From contig VGZQ01000028.1 in NCBI GenBank assembly GCA_016872535.1, positions 1 through 35,558 of the forward strand: 35,558 bases of DNA, read 5' to 3'. Under the pieces are notes generated by a model, which did no database searches, was not told the origin of the DNA, and was given only the letters and a program-made list of their open reading frames with translations. The stretch comes from Rhodospirillales bacterium. Its GTDB lineage: Bacteria; Pseudomonadota; Alphaproteobacteria; Rhodospirillales; 2-12-FULL-67-15. A program made the position numbers and the translations under genes. Of this stretch, positions 25,243-34,729 are shown piece by piece. Every line of letters begins with the position of its first letter. Positions within the stretch are counted from its first letter, which is position 1.

Positions 25243-26049
25243 TTATCCCACGAACCCCAACACGTCACGCATGGAGTAAAGCCCGGGCGCGCGGCCCTTG
25301 GTCCAGAGCGCGGCGCGCACCGCGCCTTGGGCGAACACGGCGCGGGAAGACGCCTTGTGGCCGATTTCGACCCGCTCGCCTTCGCCCGCGAACACCACCG
25401 TGTGATCGCCGATCACGTCGCCGCCGCGCAAGACGGCGAAGCCGATGTCGCCCTTCTTGCGCGGGCCGGTGATGCCGTCGCGCGCCCGCACGCTTTTGTC
25501 GGCGAGCGACACCCGGCGGCCTTCGGCGACCGCCTGGCCGAGGGCGAGCGCGGTGCCCGACGGCGCGTCGGCCTTGTGGCGGTGATGCATCTCGACGATT
25601 TCGATGTCGTATTCGGGCCCAAGGATGCGGGCCGCCTTGCGCGCGAGGCCGAGGATGACATTGACCCCGATCGAGAAATTGGCGGCGCGCACGATCGCCG
25701 CTTTTTTCGCCGCCGCTTGCAGCGCGTCTTCGTGCTCGGCGCCGAGGCCGGTGGTGCCGATCACGAGCGCGGTGCCGGTTTCGAGCGCGAGGCGCGCGTG
25801 CGCGAGAGTCGCGGCGGGCGCGGTAAAATCGATCACCGCGTCGGACGCGCGAAAGACCTTGGCGGCATCGGCGACAATCTTGACGCCGCACGCGGGCAGC
25901 CCGGCAAGCGCGGCGATATCCTGGCCGAGCGCGGACGAGCCGGCGGCCTCGGAGCCGGCGGCGATGCGCGCGCCCTCCGCCCCGGCGACGGCGGCGGCGA
26001 CCATGCGGCCCATGCGGCCGGCGCATCCGACGATTCCGATTTTCAGCAT
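25243..26049 (-). CDS. dapB: 4-hydroxy-tetrahydrodipicolinate reductase
   Basis: 268 residues. It catalyses the NAD(P)H-dependent second step of the diaminopimelate/lysine branch. IGIVGCAGRMGRMVAAAV at the N-terminus is the dinucleotide site, and VEMHHRHKADAPSGTALALG is the substrate-binding signature with catalytic His and Lys. VIDFTAPAATLAHARLAL and ARAANFSIGVNVILGLAR are also conserved. In related genomes dapB follows dnaK-dnaJ directly; here a pentapeptide gene and repeats separate them. The start has MLKIGIVGCA, as expected. Confidence 0.96.
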   Translation of the reverse strand: MLKIGIVGCAGRMGRMVAAAVAGAEGARIAAGSEAAGSSALGQDIAALAGLPACGVKIVADAAKVFRASDAVIDFTAPAATLAHARLALETGTALVIGTTGLGAEHEDALQAAAKKAAIVRAANFSIGVNVILGLARKAARILGPEYDIEIVEMHHRHKADAPSGTALALGQAVAEGRRVSLADKSVRARDGITGPRKKGDIGFAVLRGGDVIGDHTVVFAGEGERVEIGHKASSRAVFAQGAVRAALWTKGRAPGLYSMRDVLGFVG

Positions 26050-26125
26050 TATGGTTCTCGGTCTTTACCGCTCCGCGTCCGGCGGAGCATAGGGGCTGGC
26101 GGGGCCGGGGAAAAGCCACCCCCGC

Positions 26126-26219
26126 CCTTCCCTCCCCCGTCCAGGGGGAGGGGAAAAAGAAGGCGCGATGTTTTCAATTCCCCCTCCCCCCTTGCGGGGG
26201 AGGGTTGGGGTGGGGGGTG
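26126..26219. repeat. Two REP-like palindromic repeats
   Basis: Hairpin units at 26126-26154 and 26179-26219 are of the ccctccccc-n-gggggaggg type. The second ends in ttggggtggggg and belongs to the family of 23291-23328. They lie downstream of the pentapeptide gene's left boundary and upstream of dapB's start, so dapB transcription begins within or near this cluster. The stretch 26050-26359 holds no gene. Confidence 0.75.
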
Positions 26220-26275
26220 GATCGATTCGCTCGCGCGAAGCCCGAACGCAAAATGGGGCCGACTGTTTTTTCCAC

Positions 26276-26303
26276 CGTCACCCCCGCGAAAGCGGGGGTC
26301 CAG
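26276..26303. repeat. Short palindromic repeat (cccccgcgaaagcggggg type)
   Basis: The unit cccccgcgaaagcgggggt forms a stem-loop with flanking gtca. A related unit, attcccgcttgcgcgggaat, lies at 27630-27656. This is a common dispersed intergenic repeat in many proteobacteria. Confidence 0.7.
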
Positions 26304-26359
26304 CGGTCCTGTAACGGCTCGCCGCTGACACACCGCACGTTTTGGAGGATGATTATTTC

Positions 26360-27439
26360 ATGGCCAACGAGGAACATCTGAAACTCGCCCGCCAGGGCAA
26401 AGACGCCTGGAACAAGTGGCGGAAAGAGAATCCCAAAGAGCCTGCCGATTTTTCCGGCACGGATTTCACGCTGCCGGAGAATAAGAATATTTCGTTCGCG
26501 GAGTTCGAGTTTGGGGGTGGAGCGAATTTTAACAGGGTAACTTTTGGCGATCTTCCCCGTGAGTGGAAATCGGGCCAAGAGACTAATGGTGGCGCAATGT
26601 TCAACGGCGCAACATTCGGCGATGAAGCGCGCTTTGAAGATGCATGCTTCGGCAGATACGCGAACTTCGAAGGCGTAACTTTCGGCAACGAAGCACGCTT
26701 CGATCTCGCGAAATTCGACCATGGGGCGAGTTTCGATCGCACCGGGTTCGGTCGCGAAACTCGGTTCGATGGCGTGATATTTACGGGCATAGCAGGTTTT
26801 AACGGCACCAAATTCGAACTGCCGCCGTGTTTTGCCAGCGTGAAGGGTTCGGAAAACCTAGGTTTCGTCGACACGCAATTCTGGTCTAAAGAAAGAACCC
26901 TTCGCTCCACTTCCGATCATAGGATCGTCACGAATCTGCGGCATCTGAGGGATATCGCAAATAAAATTCACGCGCCTGACATTGAGCGAGATTTATTTAT
27001 CATGGAGAGACAGGCCGAATGCGGTGTGCTGTGGAATGGCCGGCGGAGCGGTGAATCGGGCTCGTGCTTATTTGGCTGGTTGCGGCTGGGCGCAGCGATG
27101 TTTTTGTTTTCTGCCTACAGAGCTTTATCTAACTGCGGCCGAAGCGCTGCGTTGCCAGCTTTGTGGTTCGTTGCAATGAACTTCATTGTATTTTTCAGCC
27201 TTTATTGGTGGATCGCCGACAAGCCGAATTTCGATTCGGTTCTCGCCATAACGCTTGTCAACCTTCTGCCCATCGGCACGTTCGCGAAGCCGGCAGCCGA
27301 AACGGCGGGGATTGATTTATTCGCCTATGGTGTCGTTCCGTGGGGGGCTCACGTCACTGCCATCTTCCAAGGTGTCGTCAACGCACTGCTGGTATTTTTA
27401 TTAGCGCTCGCGCTGCGCAATCATTTCAAGGTGAAGTGA
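26360..27439 (+). CDS. Pentapeptide-repeat membrane protein
   Basis: 359 residues from the ATG at 26360, with a GGAGG site 12 bases upstream. Residues ~35-170 show pentapeptide-type repeats with F at the centre (AEFEFGGGANFNRVTFGD, MFNGATFGDEARFEDACF, ARFDLAKFDHGASFDRTGF), which form a right-handed beta-helix. Residues ~235-359 carry three hydrophobic segments (FGWLRLGAAMFLFSAYRAL, WFVAMNFIVFFSLYWWI, VVNALLVFLLALALR), so the helix is membrane-tethered. This matches a widespread, uncharacterised pentapeptide-plus-transmembrane group. The codon use is more AT-rich than its neighbours. Repeat clusters flank it on both sides. Confidence 0.85.
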   Translation: MANEEHLKLARQGKDAWNKWRKENPKEPADFSGTDFTLPENKNISFAEFEFGGGANFNRVTFGDLPREWKSGQETNGGAMFNGATFGDEARFEDACFGRYANFEGVTFGNEARFDLAKFDHGASFDRTGFGRETRFDGVIFTGIAGFNGTKFELPPCFASVKGSENLGFVDTQFWSKERTLRSTSDHRIVTNLRHLRDIANKIHAPDIERDLFIMERQAECGVLWNGRRSGESGSCLFGWLRLGAAMFLFSAYRALSNCGRSAALPALWFVAMNFIVFFSLYWWIADKPNFDSVLAITLVNLLPIGTFAKPAAETAGIDLFAYGVVPWGAHVTAIFQGVVNALLVFLLALALRNHFKVK

Positions 27440-27460
27440 GGGTGAGAGCTTGCTAAACCC

Positions 27461-27532
27461 CCCTCATGCTTCGACAGGCTCAGCATAAGGGCCTTTATTT
27501 TACCTCACCCTGAGCTTGTCGAAGGGTGAGGC
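27461..27532. repeat. Inverted pair of ctcaccctgagcttgtcgaag repeats
   Basis: Copies at 27461-27491 and 27503-27532 share cttcgacaggctcag and its complement ctgagcttgtcgaag. The two copies face each other and can fold into one long hairpin, which may serve as a terminator between the pentapeptide gene and the convergent dnaJ. Such repeats are common in intergenic regions. Confidence 0.75.
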
Positions 27533-27580
27533 GGGGCTTTTTCGCAAAATTATCAAGGCTGCGCCCCCGCGCGCGCTATT

Positions 27581-27656
27581 TCTCACCCCCACCCTATCCC
27601 TCCCCCGTCGAGGGGGAGGGGCTAAGGCGTGGATTCCCGCTTGCGCGGGAATGACG
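27581..27656. repeat. Further REP-like repeats before dnaJ
   Basis: A unit at 27581-27622 has the form cacccccaccctatccctccccc-n-gggggaggg, split here for length; it is the inverse orientation of 26179-26219. A second unit at 27630-27656 is attcccgcttgcgcgggaat. The gene-free stretch 27440-27689 consists mostly of these repeats. Confidence 0.72.
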
Positions 27657-27689
27657 AGCGAATGGAAAGCGTCTCGCGACGAAGGAAAA

Positions 27690-28862
27690 CTAATCCTTCA
27701 GGTCGTTCCACAGTTCCTTGACCTTGCCGAGGAAGCTCGCCGACTGGGGGCTGACGCGCTCGGCTTGGCCCTCGCGGGCGAATTCCTCGAGCAGCTGCTT
27801 CTGGCGGGCGGTCAGGTTCTGCGGCGTCTCGACGAACGCCTGAACGAACATGTCGCCGCGCGCGGCCGAGCGCAGCACGCTCATGCCCTTGCCCTTCAGG
27901 CGGAACTGCTGGCCCGAGGAAGTGCCGGCGGGAATCGTCACCTTGGCGCGCTGGCCGTCGATGGTCGGCACCTCGATCGCGCCGCCGAGCGCCGCGGTGG
28001 TGAGCGGGATCGGCACCCGGCAGAGGATGTTGGCGCCGTCGCGCTGGAAGAGCGGATGCGGCGCGACCGAAAGAAAAATGTAGAGATCGCCGGGCGGCCC
28101 GCCGCGCAGGCCCGCTTCGCCCTCGCCCGCGAGCCGGATGCGCGTGCCGTCCTCGACGCCTCCGGGAATGGCGACGTTGAGCGTTTTTTCCCGGTGCACC
28201 CGCCCCGCGCCGCCGCAGGTCCGGCACGGATCGCGCACCACCTGGCCCGAGCCCTGGCAGGCCGGACAGGTGCGTTCGATGGTGAAGAAGCCCGATTGCG
28301 AGCGCACCCGCCCGCGCCCGCCGCAGGTATCGCAGTTGACGGGGCCGGCGCCGCCGGCGGCACCCGAGCCGTGGCAGGCGTCGCACGTAACCGAGGTCGG
28401 CACCCGGATGTTGCTCTTGCGGCCCCGGTGCGCGTCCTCGAGCGAGATTTCCATGTTGTAGCTGAGGTCGGCGCCGCGCAGGTGGCCGCCGCCGGGGCCA
28501 CGCCCGCGGCCTTCGCCCATGATGTCGCCGAACATCTCGTTCAGGTTGTCGAAGATGTTGGCGAAGCCGTGCGGAAAGCCTTGCCCGAAGCCCTCGAAGC
28601 CCGGGCCGCCGGGATGCGCGCCGGCGCCGCCGTGCTCGAAGGCGGCGTGGCCGAAGCGGTCGTAGGCCGCGCGCTTCTGCTCGTCCTTCAGGACGTCGTA
28701 GGCCTCGTTCAGTTCCTTGAAGCGCTGCTCGGCCTTCTTGTCGCCCGGATTGCGGTCCGGGTGATGCTTCATGGCGAGCGTGCGGAAAGCCCTTTTGATG
28801 TCCTCGGGCGTCGCTTTGCGCTCGACGTCGAGGATTTCATAGTAGTCCTTCTTGGCGGCCAT
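27690..28862 (-). CDS. dnaJ: Chaperone DnaJ (Hsp40)
   Basis: 390 residues. Domains in order: J domain with HPD ([18 protein letters not shown]), a Gly/Phe-rich linker ([19 protein letters not shown]), four CxxCxGxG zinc motifs ([24 protein letters not shown] and CDTCGGRG) and the C-terminal peptide-binding domain. It delivers substrates to DnaK and stimulates its ATPase. It follows dnaK at 40 bases in the same operon. Confidence 0.97.
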   Translation of the reverse strand: MAAKKDYYEILDVERKATPEDIKRAFRTLAMKHHPDRNPGDKKAEQRFKELNEAYDVLKDEQKRAAYDRFGHAAFEHGGAGAHPGGPGFEGFGQGFPHGFANIFDNLNEMFGDIMGEGRGRGPGGGHLRGADLSYNMEISLEDAHRGRKSNIRVPTSVTCDACHGSGAAGGAGPVNCDTCGGRGRVRSQSGFFTIERTCPACQGSGQVVRDPCRTCGGAGRVHREKTLNVAIPGGVEDGTRIRLAGEGEAGLRGGPPGDLYIFLSVAPHPLFQRDGANILCRVPIPLTTAALGGAIEVPTIDGQRAKVTIPAGTSSGQQFRLKGKGMSVLRSAARGDMFVQAFVETPQNLTARQKQLLEEFAREGQAERVSPQSASFLGKVKELWNDLKD

Positions 28863-28902
28863 GGCCCGGCCCCATGCCTATCGTCGGGCGCGCCGGCGAC
28901 GA

Positions 28903-30873
<1,971 letters not shown>

Positions 30874-30947
30874 AGTTTTTTCCGTCCTTGTTCAGCCCGG
30901 CCTCGCCCGCGACCCATTGCGTCGCCGGGGTCGGCCGTCCGGGGTTT

Positions 30948-30977
30948 TATATAGGCGGGGGGGCAAAACCCCGCAAC
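30948..30977 (-). promoter_or_regulatory. Possible dnaK promoter
   Basis: On the minus strand, GTTGCG and TATATA are separated by 18 bases, about 75 bases before the dnaK ATG. The bases before TATATA are C-rich (CCCCCCCGCC), which recalls sigma-32 -10 elements. The element overlaps the neighbouring hairpin. No CIRCE inverted repeat is seen here. Confidence 0.35.
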
Positions 30978-30988
30978 GGGCGGGGTTT
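30965..30988 (-). terminator. Probable terminator downstream of the DUF411 gene
   Basis: A perfect 9-bp inverted repeat AAACCCCGC-AACGG-GCGGGGTTT lies at 30966-30988. On the minus strand it ends in TTTT, as expected of an intrinsic terminator for the DUF411 gene. It separates that transcript from dnaK. Confidence 0.55.
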
Positions 30989-31062
30989 CGGAATGAAATG
31001 CCAAGCGTGTCCGAAAAGACACACCTGGTTAATAGGGGTGGGGCTTGCCGCCCAACCCCGGG

Positions 31063-31497
31063 TTATTCGGTCATGAACACTTTGGGCTGGCCAGCGGAGC
31101 CGATTTCATAGACCACGAACGGGCCTTCCTTCACCCCGGTCATGCCGGGCGAGCCCTGGGGCATGCCCGGCAGCGCGATGCCCCGGATGTCGGGCTTCTC
31201 GGCGAGCAGCTTCTTCACCGCCGCGACCGGCACATGCCCTTCGACCACGTACTTGCCGATGGTGATGGTGTGGCAGGAGGCGAGCTTGTCGGGCACCCCG
31301 GCCATGCGCCGGAGCGCATCGAGCGCGGTCGTTTCCTTGACGCGGACGCGGAAACCTTCGCTTTCCAAAACTTTCGCGTAATCGCCGCAGCAGCCGCAGT
31401 TGGGGTCCTTGTAGACCACGGCCTCCTCGGCCGCGCGCGCGGGCGACGCCAACGAAATGACGAGGGCGGCAAGGGCGGCAAAAACGGAAAGACGCAT
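31063..31497 (-). CDS. DUF411 periplasmic metal-binding protein (CopG-like)
   Basis: 144 residues with a Sec signal peptide (MRLSVFAALAALVISLASPA, cleaved near ARA|AE). The mature protein has C34-G-C36-C37 in YKDPNCGCCGDYA, C75-H76 and H88, and a Met-rich MPGMPQGSPGM-type loop. These residues fit DUF411, a thioredoxin-like periplasmic family with copper-handling members. It is the only envelope protein in the heat-shock cluster, lying between grpE (24 bases upstream) and dnaK. The position suggests joint regulation with stress genes; metal identity is an inference. Confidence 0.85.
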   Translation of the reverse strand: MRLSVFAALAALVISLASPARAAEEAVVYKDPNCGCCGDYAKVLESEGFRVRVKETTALDALRRMAGVPDKLASCHTITIGKYVVEGHVPVAAVKKLLAEKPDIRGIALPGMPQGSPGMTGVKEGPFVVYEIGSAGQPKVFMTE

Positions 31498-31520
31498 GAC
31501 GTTCTCCTGGAGTTGCTAGC

Positions 31521-32204
31521 CTAGAGTTGTTCGTCGAGCTTGGCGCCGGTTTCGCCTTGGGGCCGGCCGTAGGCGGCGCCGGGAGCCTGGGTCGGCACGG
31601 GACCGGCCGGACTTTGGGCCGGGACCGGCGGCGGACCGCCCTTGGAAACCGCGACCTTGGCCGGGCGCAGCGGACGGTTGTGCATAACGTAACCCGTTTC
31701 CAGCTCCTGCACCACCGTGCCGGAGGGTTTGGTCTTGTCCTCGATCTCGAACATGGCTTCGTGCAGGTGAGGATCGAAGCGCTTTTCCAGCGCTTCGATG
31801 CGCTTGATGCCGAAGCGTTCGAAGGCGGCGAGCAGAGCGCGCTCGGTCATCTCGACGCCGACGGCGAGGGTCTCCAGCGCCGGATCCTTGGCCCGCGCCT
31901 CGACGCCGATGCTGGCGAGCGCGCGGCGCAGATTGTCCGCGACCGTCACGATTTCGCGCGCGAAATCGGCGGCCGCGTAACGCACGGCCTCGATCTTGTC
32001 GGCCTCGACCCGGCGGCGCGTGTTTTCGGCCTCGGCCAGCGCACGCAGCGCCTTGTCCTTGACCTGGGCCAATTCGGTTTCGAGTTCGATTTCGCGCGGG
32101 CTTTTCGCGGCGGCTTCAGCCGAGGTCGGTGACGGCGCGGGTACCGGAGTCTCGGGCGACGATTCGGGTGGGGAAGCGGAAGGTTGCGCGGGATCGGCGG
32201 TCAT
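31521..32204 (-). CDS. grpE: Nucleotide exchange factor GrpE
   Basis: 227 residues. A Pro/Ser-rich N-terminus (1-30) and long coiled coil (REIELETELAQVKDKALRAL) precede the conserved GrpE core with ADNLRRALASIGV, FEIEDKTKPSGTVVQELETG and YVMHNRPLRPAKVAVSKG. It releases ADP from DnaK. It lies 31 bases after hrcA and continues with a ~35-residue Pro/Gly-rich tail, longer than usual. Confidence 0.96.
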   Translation of the reverse strand: MTADPAQPSASPPESSPETPVPAPSPTSAEAAAKSPREIELETELAQVKDKALRALAEAENTRRRVEADKIEAVRYAAADFAREIVTVADNLRRALASIGVEARAKDPALETLAVGVEMTERALLAAFERFGIKRIEALEKRFDPHLHEAMFEIEDKTKPSGTVVQELETGYVMHNRPLRPAKVAVSKGGPPPVPAQSPAGPVPTQAPGAAYGRPQGETGAKLDEQL

Positions 32205-32235
32205 GTCTGAAAGTATCGCGATTCGGTGTTGGTGT

Positions 32236-33270
32236 TCAGCCGAGCAGACGCCCGACCAGCTTGGCGGTGTAATCGACCATCGGAATGATGCGGGCGTAAT
32301 TGATGCGCGTCGGTCCGATCACGCCGATGGCGCCGACGACTTTCTGCCGCTCGTTCCGGTAAGGCCCGACGATCATCGAACAGCCGGACGTGCCGAACAG
32401 GGGATTGTCGGAACCGATGAAAATTTGGACTCCTTCGGCCCGGTCCGCAAGGGAAAGAAGCTTGAGCAGGGTTTCTTTCGTTTCCAGCGCCTCGAACAGC
32501 GTGCGGATGGTTTCGAGGTCGGCGAGCCCGTGCACGTCGCCCAAGAGGTTCGATTGGCCGCGCACGATCAAGGTGCCGCCGCTTTCGCCGCCGGCCCAGG
32601 TGGCGAGGCCGCGCTCGACCACGCTCCGGGTCAATTCGTCGATCTGGGCGCGATGGCTTTCGAGTTCGGCCATGATCTCGTCGTAAGCCTCGGCGATGGT
32701 GCGGCCGACCAGGCGGGCGCTGAGGTAGTTGGTCGCCTGCACCAGGGCGGACGGCGGCAACCCGGGCGGGATTTCGATGATCCGGTTTTCGACTAGGCCG
32801 TTTTCCGTCACCAGCACCACCAGCGCGCGGCCGGGGTTGAGGCTGATGAATTCGATGTGCTTGAGAGGCGATTCCGTTTTGGGCGCCATCACCACGCCCG
32901 CGCAGCGCGACAGGCCCGACAGCGTCGTCGACGCCCGCTCCAGCAACGCCTCGGCGTTGCCGCCGGTGGCGGCGAGCCGGCTGTCGAGGGCGCGGCGTTC
33001 GTCCTGGGTCAGTTCGCCCACTTCCAACAGCCCGTCGACGAAGAGCTTCATTCCTGCTTCGGTCGGCAGCCGTCCGGCCGAAGTGTGGGGCGCGAACAAG
33101 AGGCCCATCTCCTCCAGATCCGCCATCACGTTGCGGATGGTGGCGGGCGAGAGCGCGAGGCCGAGCCGGCGCGCGAGCGTGCGCGAGCCGACCGGTTCGC
33201 CGCTTTCGAGGTACGACTCGACGATGCGGCGGAAAACCTCGCGCGAGCGGTCGTTGAGTTCGGTGATCAT
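32236..33270 (-). CDS. hrcA: Heat-inducible transcription repressor HrcA
   Basis: 344 residues, the normal length. The N-terminal winged helix shows REVFRRIVESYLESGEPVGS, LALSPATIRNVMADLEEMGL and LFAPHTSAGRLPTEAGMKLF, and the C-terminal GAF-like and inserted domains follow (FISLNPGRALVVLVTENG, GVIGPTRINYARIIPMVDY). It represses heat-shock genes at CIRCE elements. I could not see a CIRCE site upstream of hrcA or dnaK, so its target may lie elsewhere. It is divergent from rph. Confidence 0.96.
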   Translation of the reverse strand: MITELNDRSREVFRRIVESYLESGEPVGSRTLARRLGLALSPATIRNVMADLEEMGLLFAPHTSAGRLPTEAGMKLFVDGLLEVGELTQDERRALDSRLAATGGNAEALLERASTTLSGLSRCAGVVMAPKTESPLKHIEFISLNPGRALVVLVTENGLVENRIIEIPPGLPPSALVQATNYLSARLVGRTIAEAYDEIMAELESHRAQIDELTRSVVERGLATWAGGESGGTLIVRGQSNLLGDVHGLADLETIRTLFEALETKETLLKLLSLADRAEGVQIFIGSDNPLFGTSGCSMIVGPYRNERQKVVGAIGVIGPTRINYARIIPMVDYTAKLVGRLLG

Positions 33271-33302
33271 GACATCCGAAAAATCGCGTCAATCTGGGGA
33301 AA

Positions 33303-33331
33303 AATGTAGTCGCGGGGCCGGGCATCGTCAA
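33303..33331 (-). promoter_or_regulatory. Predicted hrcA-grpE promoter
   Basis: On the minus strand TTGACG-N17-TACATT lies about 33 bases upstream of the hrcA start codon. Spacing and -35 box are close to the sigma-70 consensus. The C-rich spacer (GGCCCCGCGA) might also fit sigma-32, but this is weak. Confidence 0.5.
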
Positions 33332-33343
33332 CGAAGGGGCCCT

Positions 33344-33372
33344 TTGACGGGAGGGTTTCGGAAGGCTAGCTT
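33344..33372 (+). promoter_or_regulatory. Predicted rph promoter
   Basis: TTGACG-N17-TAGCTT lies 30 bases before the rph start codon on the plus strand. It shares the same -35 hexamer with the divergent hrcA promoter 12 bases to the left, so the two are arranged back to back. Confidence 0.45.
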
Positions 33373-33402
33373 GCGCGGCGTCCTCCACCGGGAACTACCG
33401 TC

Positions 33403-34119
33403 ATGCGCCCGTCCGGCCGCGCCGCCGACCAGCTTCGCGACATCCGCCTCGATCCCGACGTCAGCAAGCACGCCGAGGGCTCCTGCCTCGCCCGCTTCGG
33501 CGACACCCACGTGCTGTGCACCGCGTCGGTCGAGGACAAGGTGCCGGGCTGGATGCGCGGCTCGGGCCGCGGCTGGGTCACCGCCGAGTACGGCATGCTG
33601 CCGCGCTCGACCAACACCCGCACCGAACGCGAGGCGGCCAAAGGCCGCCAATCGGGCCGCACCCAGGAAATCCAGCGCCTGATCGGGCGATCCTTGCGCG
33701 CCGTGACCGACCTGGCCCAGCTCGGCGAGATTCAAGTGAAGATCGACTGCGACGTGATCCAGGCCGACGGCGGAACGCGCACCGCCGCTATTACCGGCTC
33801 CTACGTCGCGCTGCATCGCGCGTTCGCGCGGTTGCAATCTCTCGGCATGATCAAGACGATTCCGCTCGTCGATCAGGTCGCCGCCGTGTCGTGCGGCATT
33901 TGCCGGGGCACGGCCGTGCTCGATCTCGACTACGCCGAGGACAGCGGCGCCGAGGCCGACGCCAACTTCGTTTTCACCGGCAAGGGCGGCATCGTCGAAA
34001 TCCAGGGCACCGCCGAGGCCGCGCCCTTCACCGAGGCGCAGTTCGGCGACTTGGTGCGCCTCGCGCGCAAGGGGGTGGCCGAATTGCTCGCCCATCAGCG
34101 GCGCGCGCTCGGTCTTTGA
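33403..34119 (+). CDS. rph: Ribonuclease PH
   Basis: 238 residues, the usual length. It is a phosphorolytic 3'-5' exonuclease that trims tRNA 3' ends. Conserved stretches are [58 protein letters not shown] and the R-x-x-R of [20 protein letters not shown]. It starts at an ATG and is followed after four bases by rdgB. Confidence 0.97.
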   Translation: MRPSGRAADQLRDIRLDPDVSKHAEGSCLARFGDTHVLCTASVEDKVPGWMRGSGRGWVTAEYGMLPRSTNTRTEREAAKGRQSGRTQEIQRLIGRSLRAVTDLAQLGEIQVKIDCDVIQADGGTRTAAITGSYVALHRAFARLQSLGMIKTIPLVDQVAAVSCGICRGTAVLDLDYAEDSGAEADANFVFTGKGGIVEIQGTAEAAPFTEAQFGDLVRLARKGVAELLAHQRRALGL

Positions 34120-34123
34120 CGCG

Positions 34124-34729
34124 ATGGCGCGGCGTTTTGCCGGCGGCCCACTCGTGATCGCCAGCCACAATCCGGGCAAGGCGCGCGAAATCGCCGACTT
34201 GCTCGCGCCGTTCGGCGTCCAGGTGACAAGCGTGGCTGCCCTCGGACTGCCCGAACCCGAGGAAACCGGAACCACCTTCGCCGACAACGCGCGCTTGAAG
34301 GCGCTCGCGGCGGCGAAGGGATCGGGTCTGCCGGCGCTCGCCGACGATTCGGGATTGGAGGTGCGCGCGCTCGGCGGCCGGCCGGGCGTGCAATCGGCAA
34401 GGCTGGCCGGGCCCGATAAGGATTTCGCGCGGGCCATGCGCCTGATCGAGGACGAGCTCAAAGGCGCCACCGACCGTCGCGCCAACTTCGCCTGCGCGCT
34501 GGCGCTCGGCTGGCCCGACGGCCATTGCGAAGTGTTCGAGGGCCGGGTGGATGGAACCCTGGTCTGGCCGCCGCGCGGCACGCGCGGTTTCGGATACGAC
34601 CCCGTCTTCGTCGCCAACGGGCGCTCGATCACCTTCGGCGAAATGGAACCGGAGGAAAAACACGCCATCAGCCACCGCGCCCAAGCTTTCCGCAAGCTGG
34701 TCGAAGCGTGTTTTGCGCCGCCATTATGA
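34124..34729 (+). CDS. rdgB: XTP/dITP pyrophosphatase (RdgB/HAM1)
   Basis: 201 residues. It removes non-canonical purine triphosphates (XTP, dITP) and so protects DNA. Conserved motifs: [72 protein letters not shown] and [13 protein letters not shown]. It lies four bases after rph, and its stop overlaps the hemW start by four bases (ATGA), so all three are an operon. Confidence 0.96.
   Translation: MARRFAGGPLVIASHNPGKAREIADLLAPFGVQVTSVAALGLPEPEETGTTFADNARLKALAAAKGSGLPALADDSGLEVRALGGRPGVQSARLAGPDKDFARAMRLIEDELKGATDRRANFACALALGWPDGHCEVFEGRVDGTLVWPPRGTRGFGYDPVFVANGRSITFGEMEPEEKHAISHRAQAFRKLVEACFAPPL

Noticed and set aside
23241-27656. CRISPR array in the repeat-rich intergenic regions
   Set aside because: The repeats are few, palindromic, of different lengths and not evenly spaced, and no cas genes are present.
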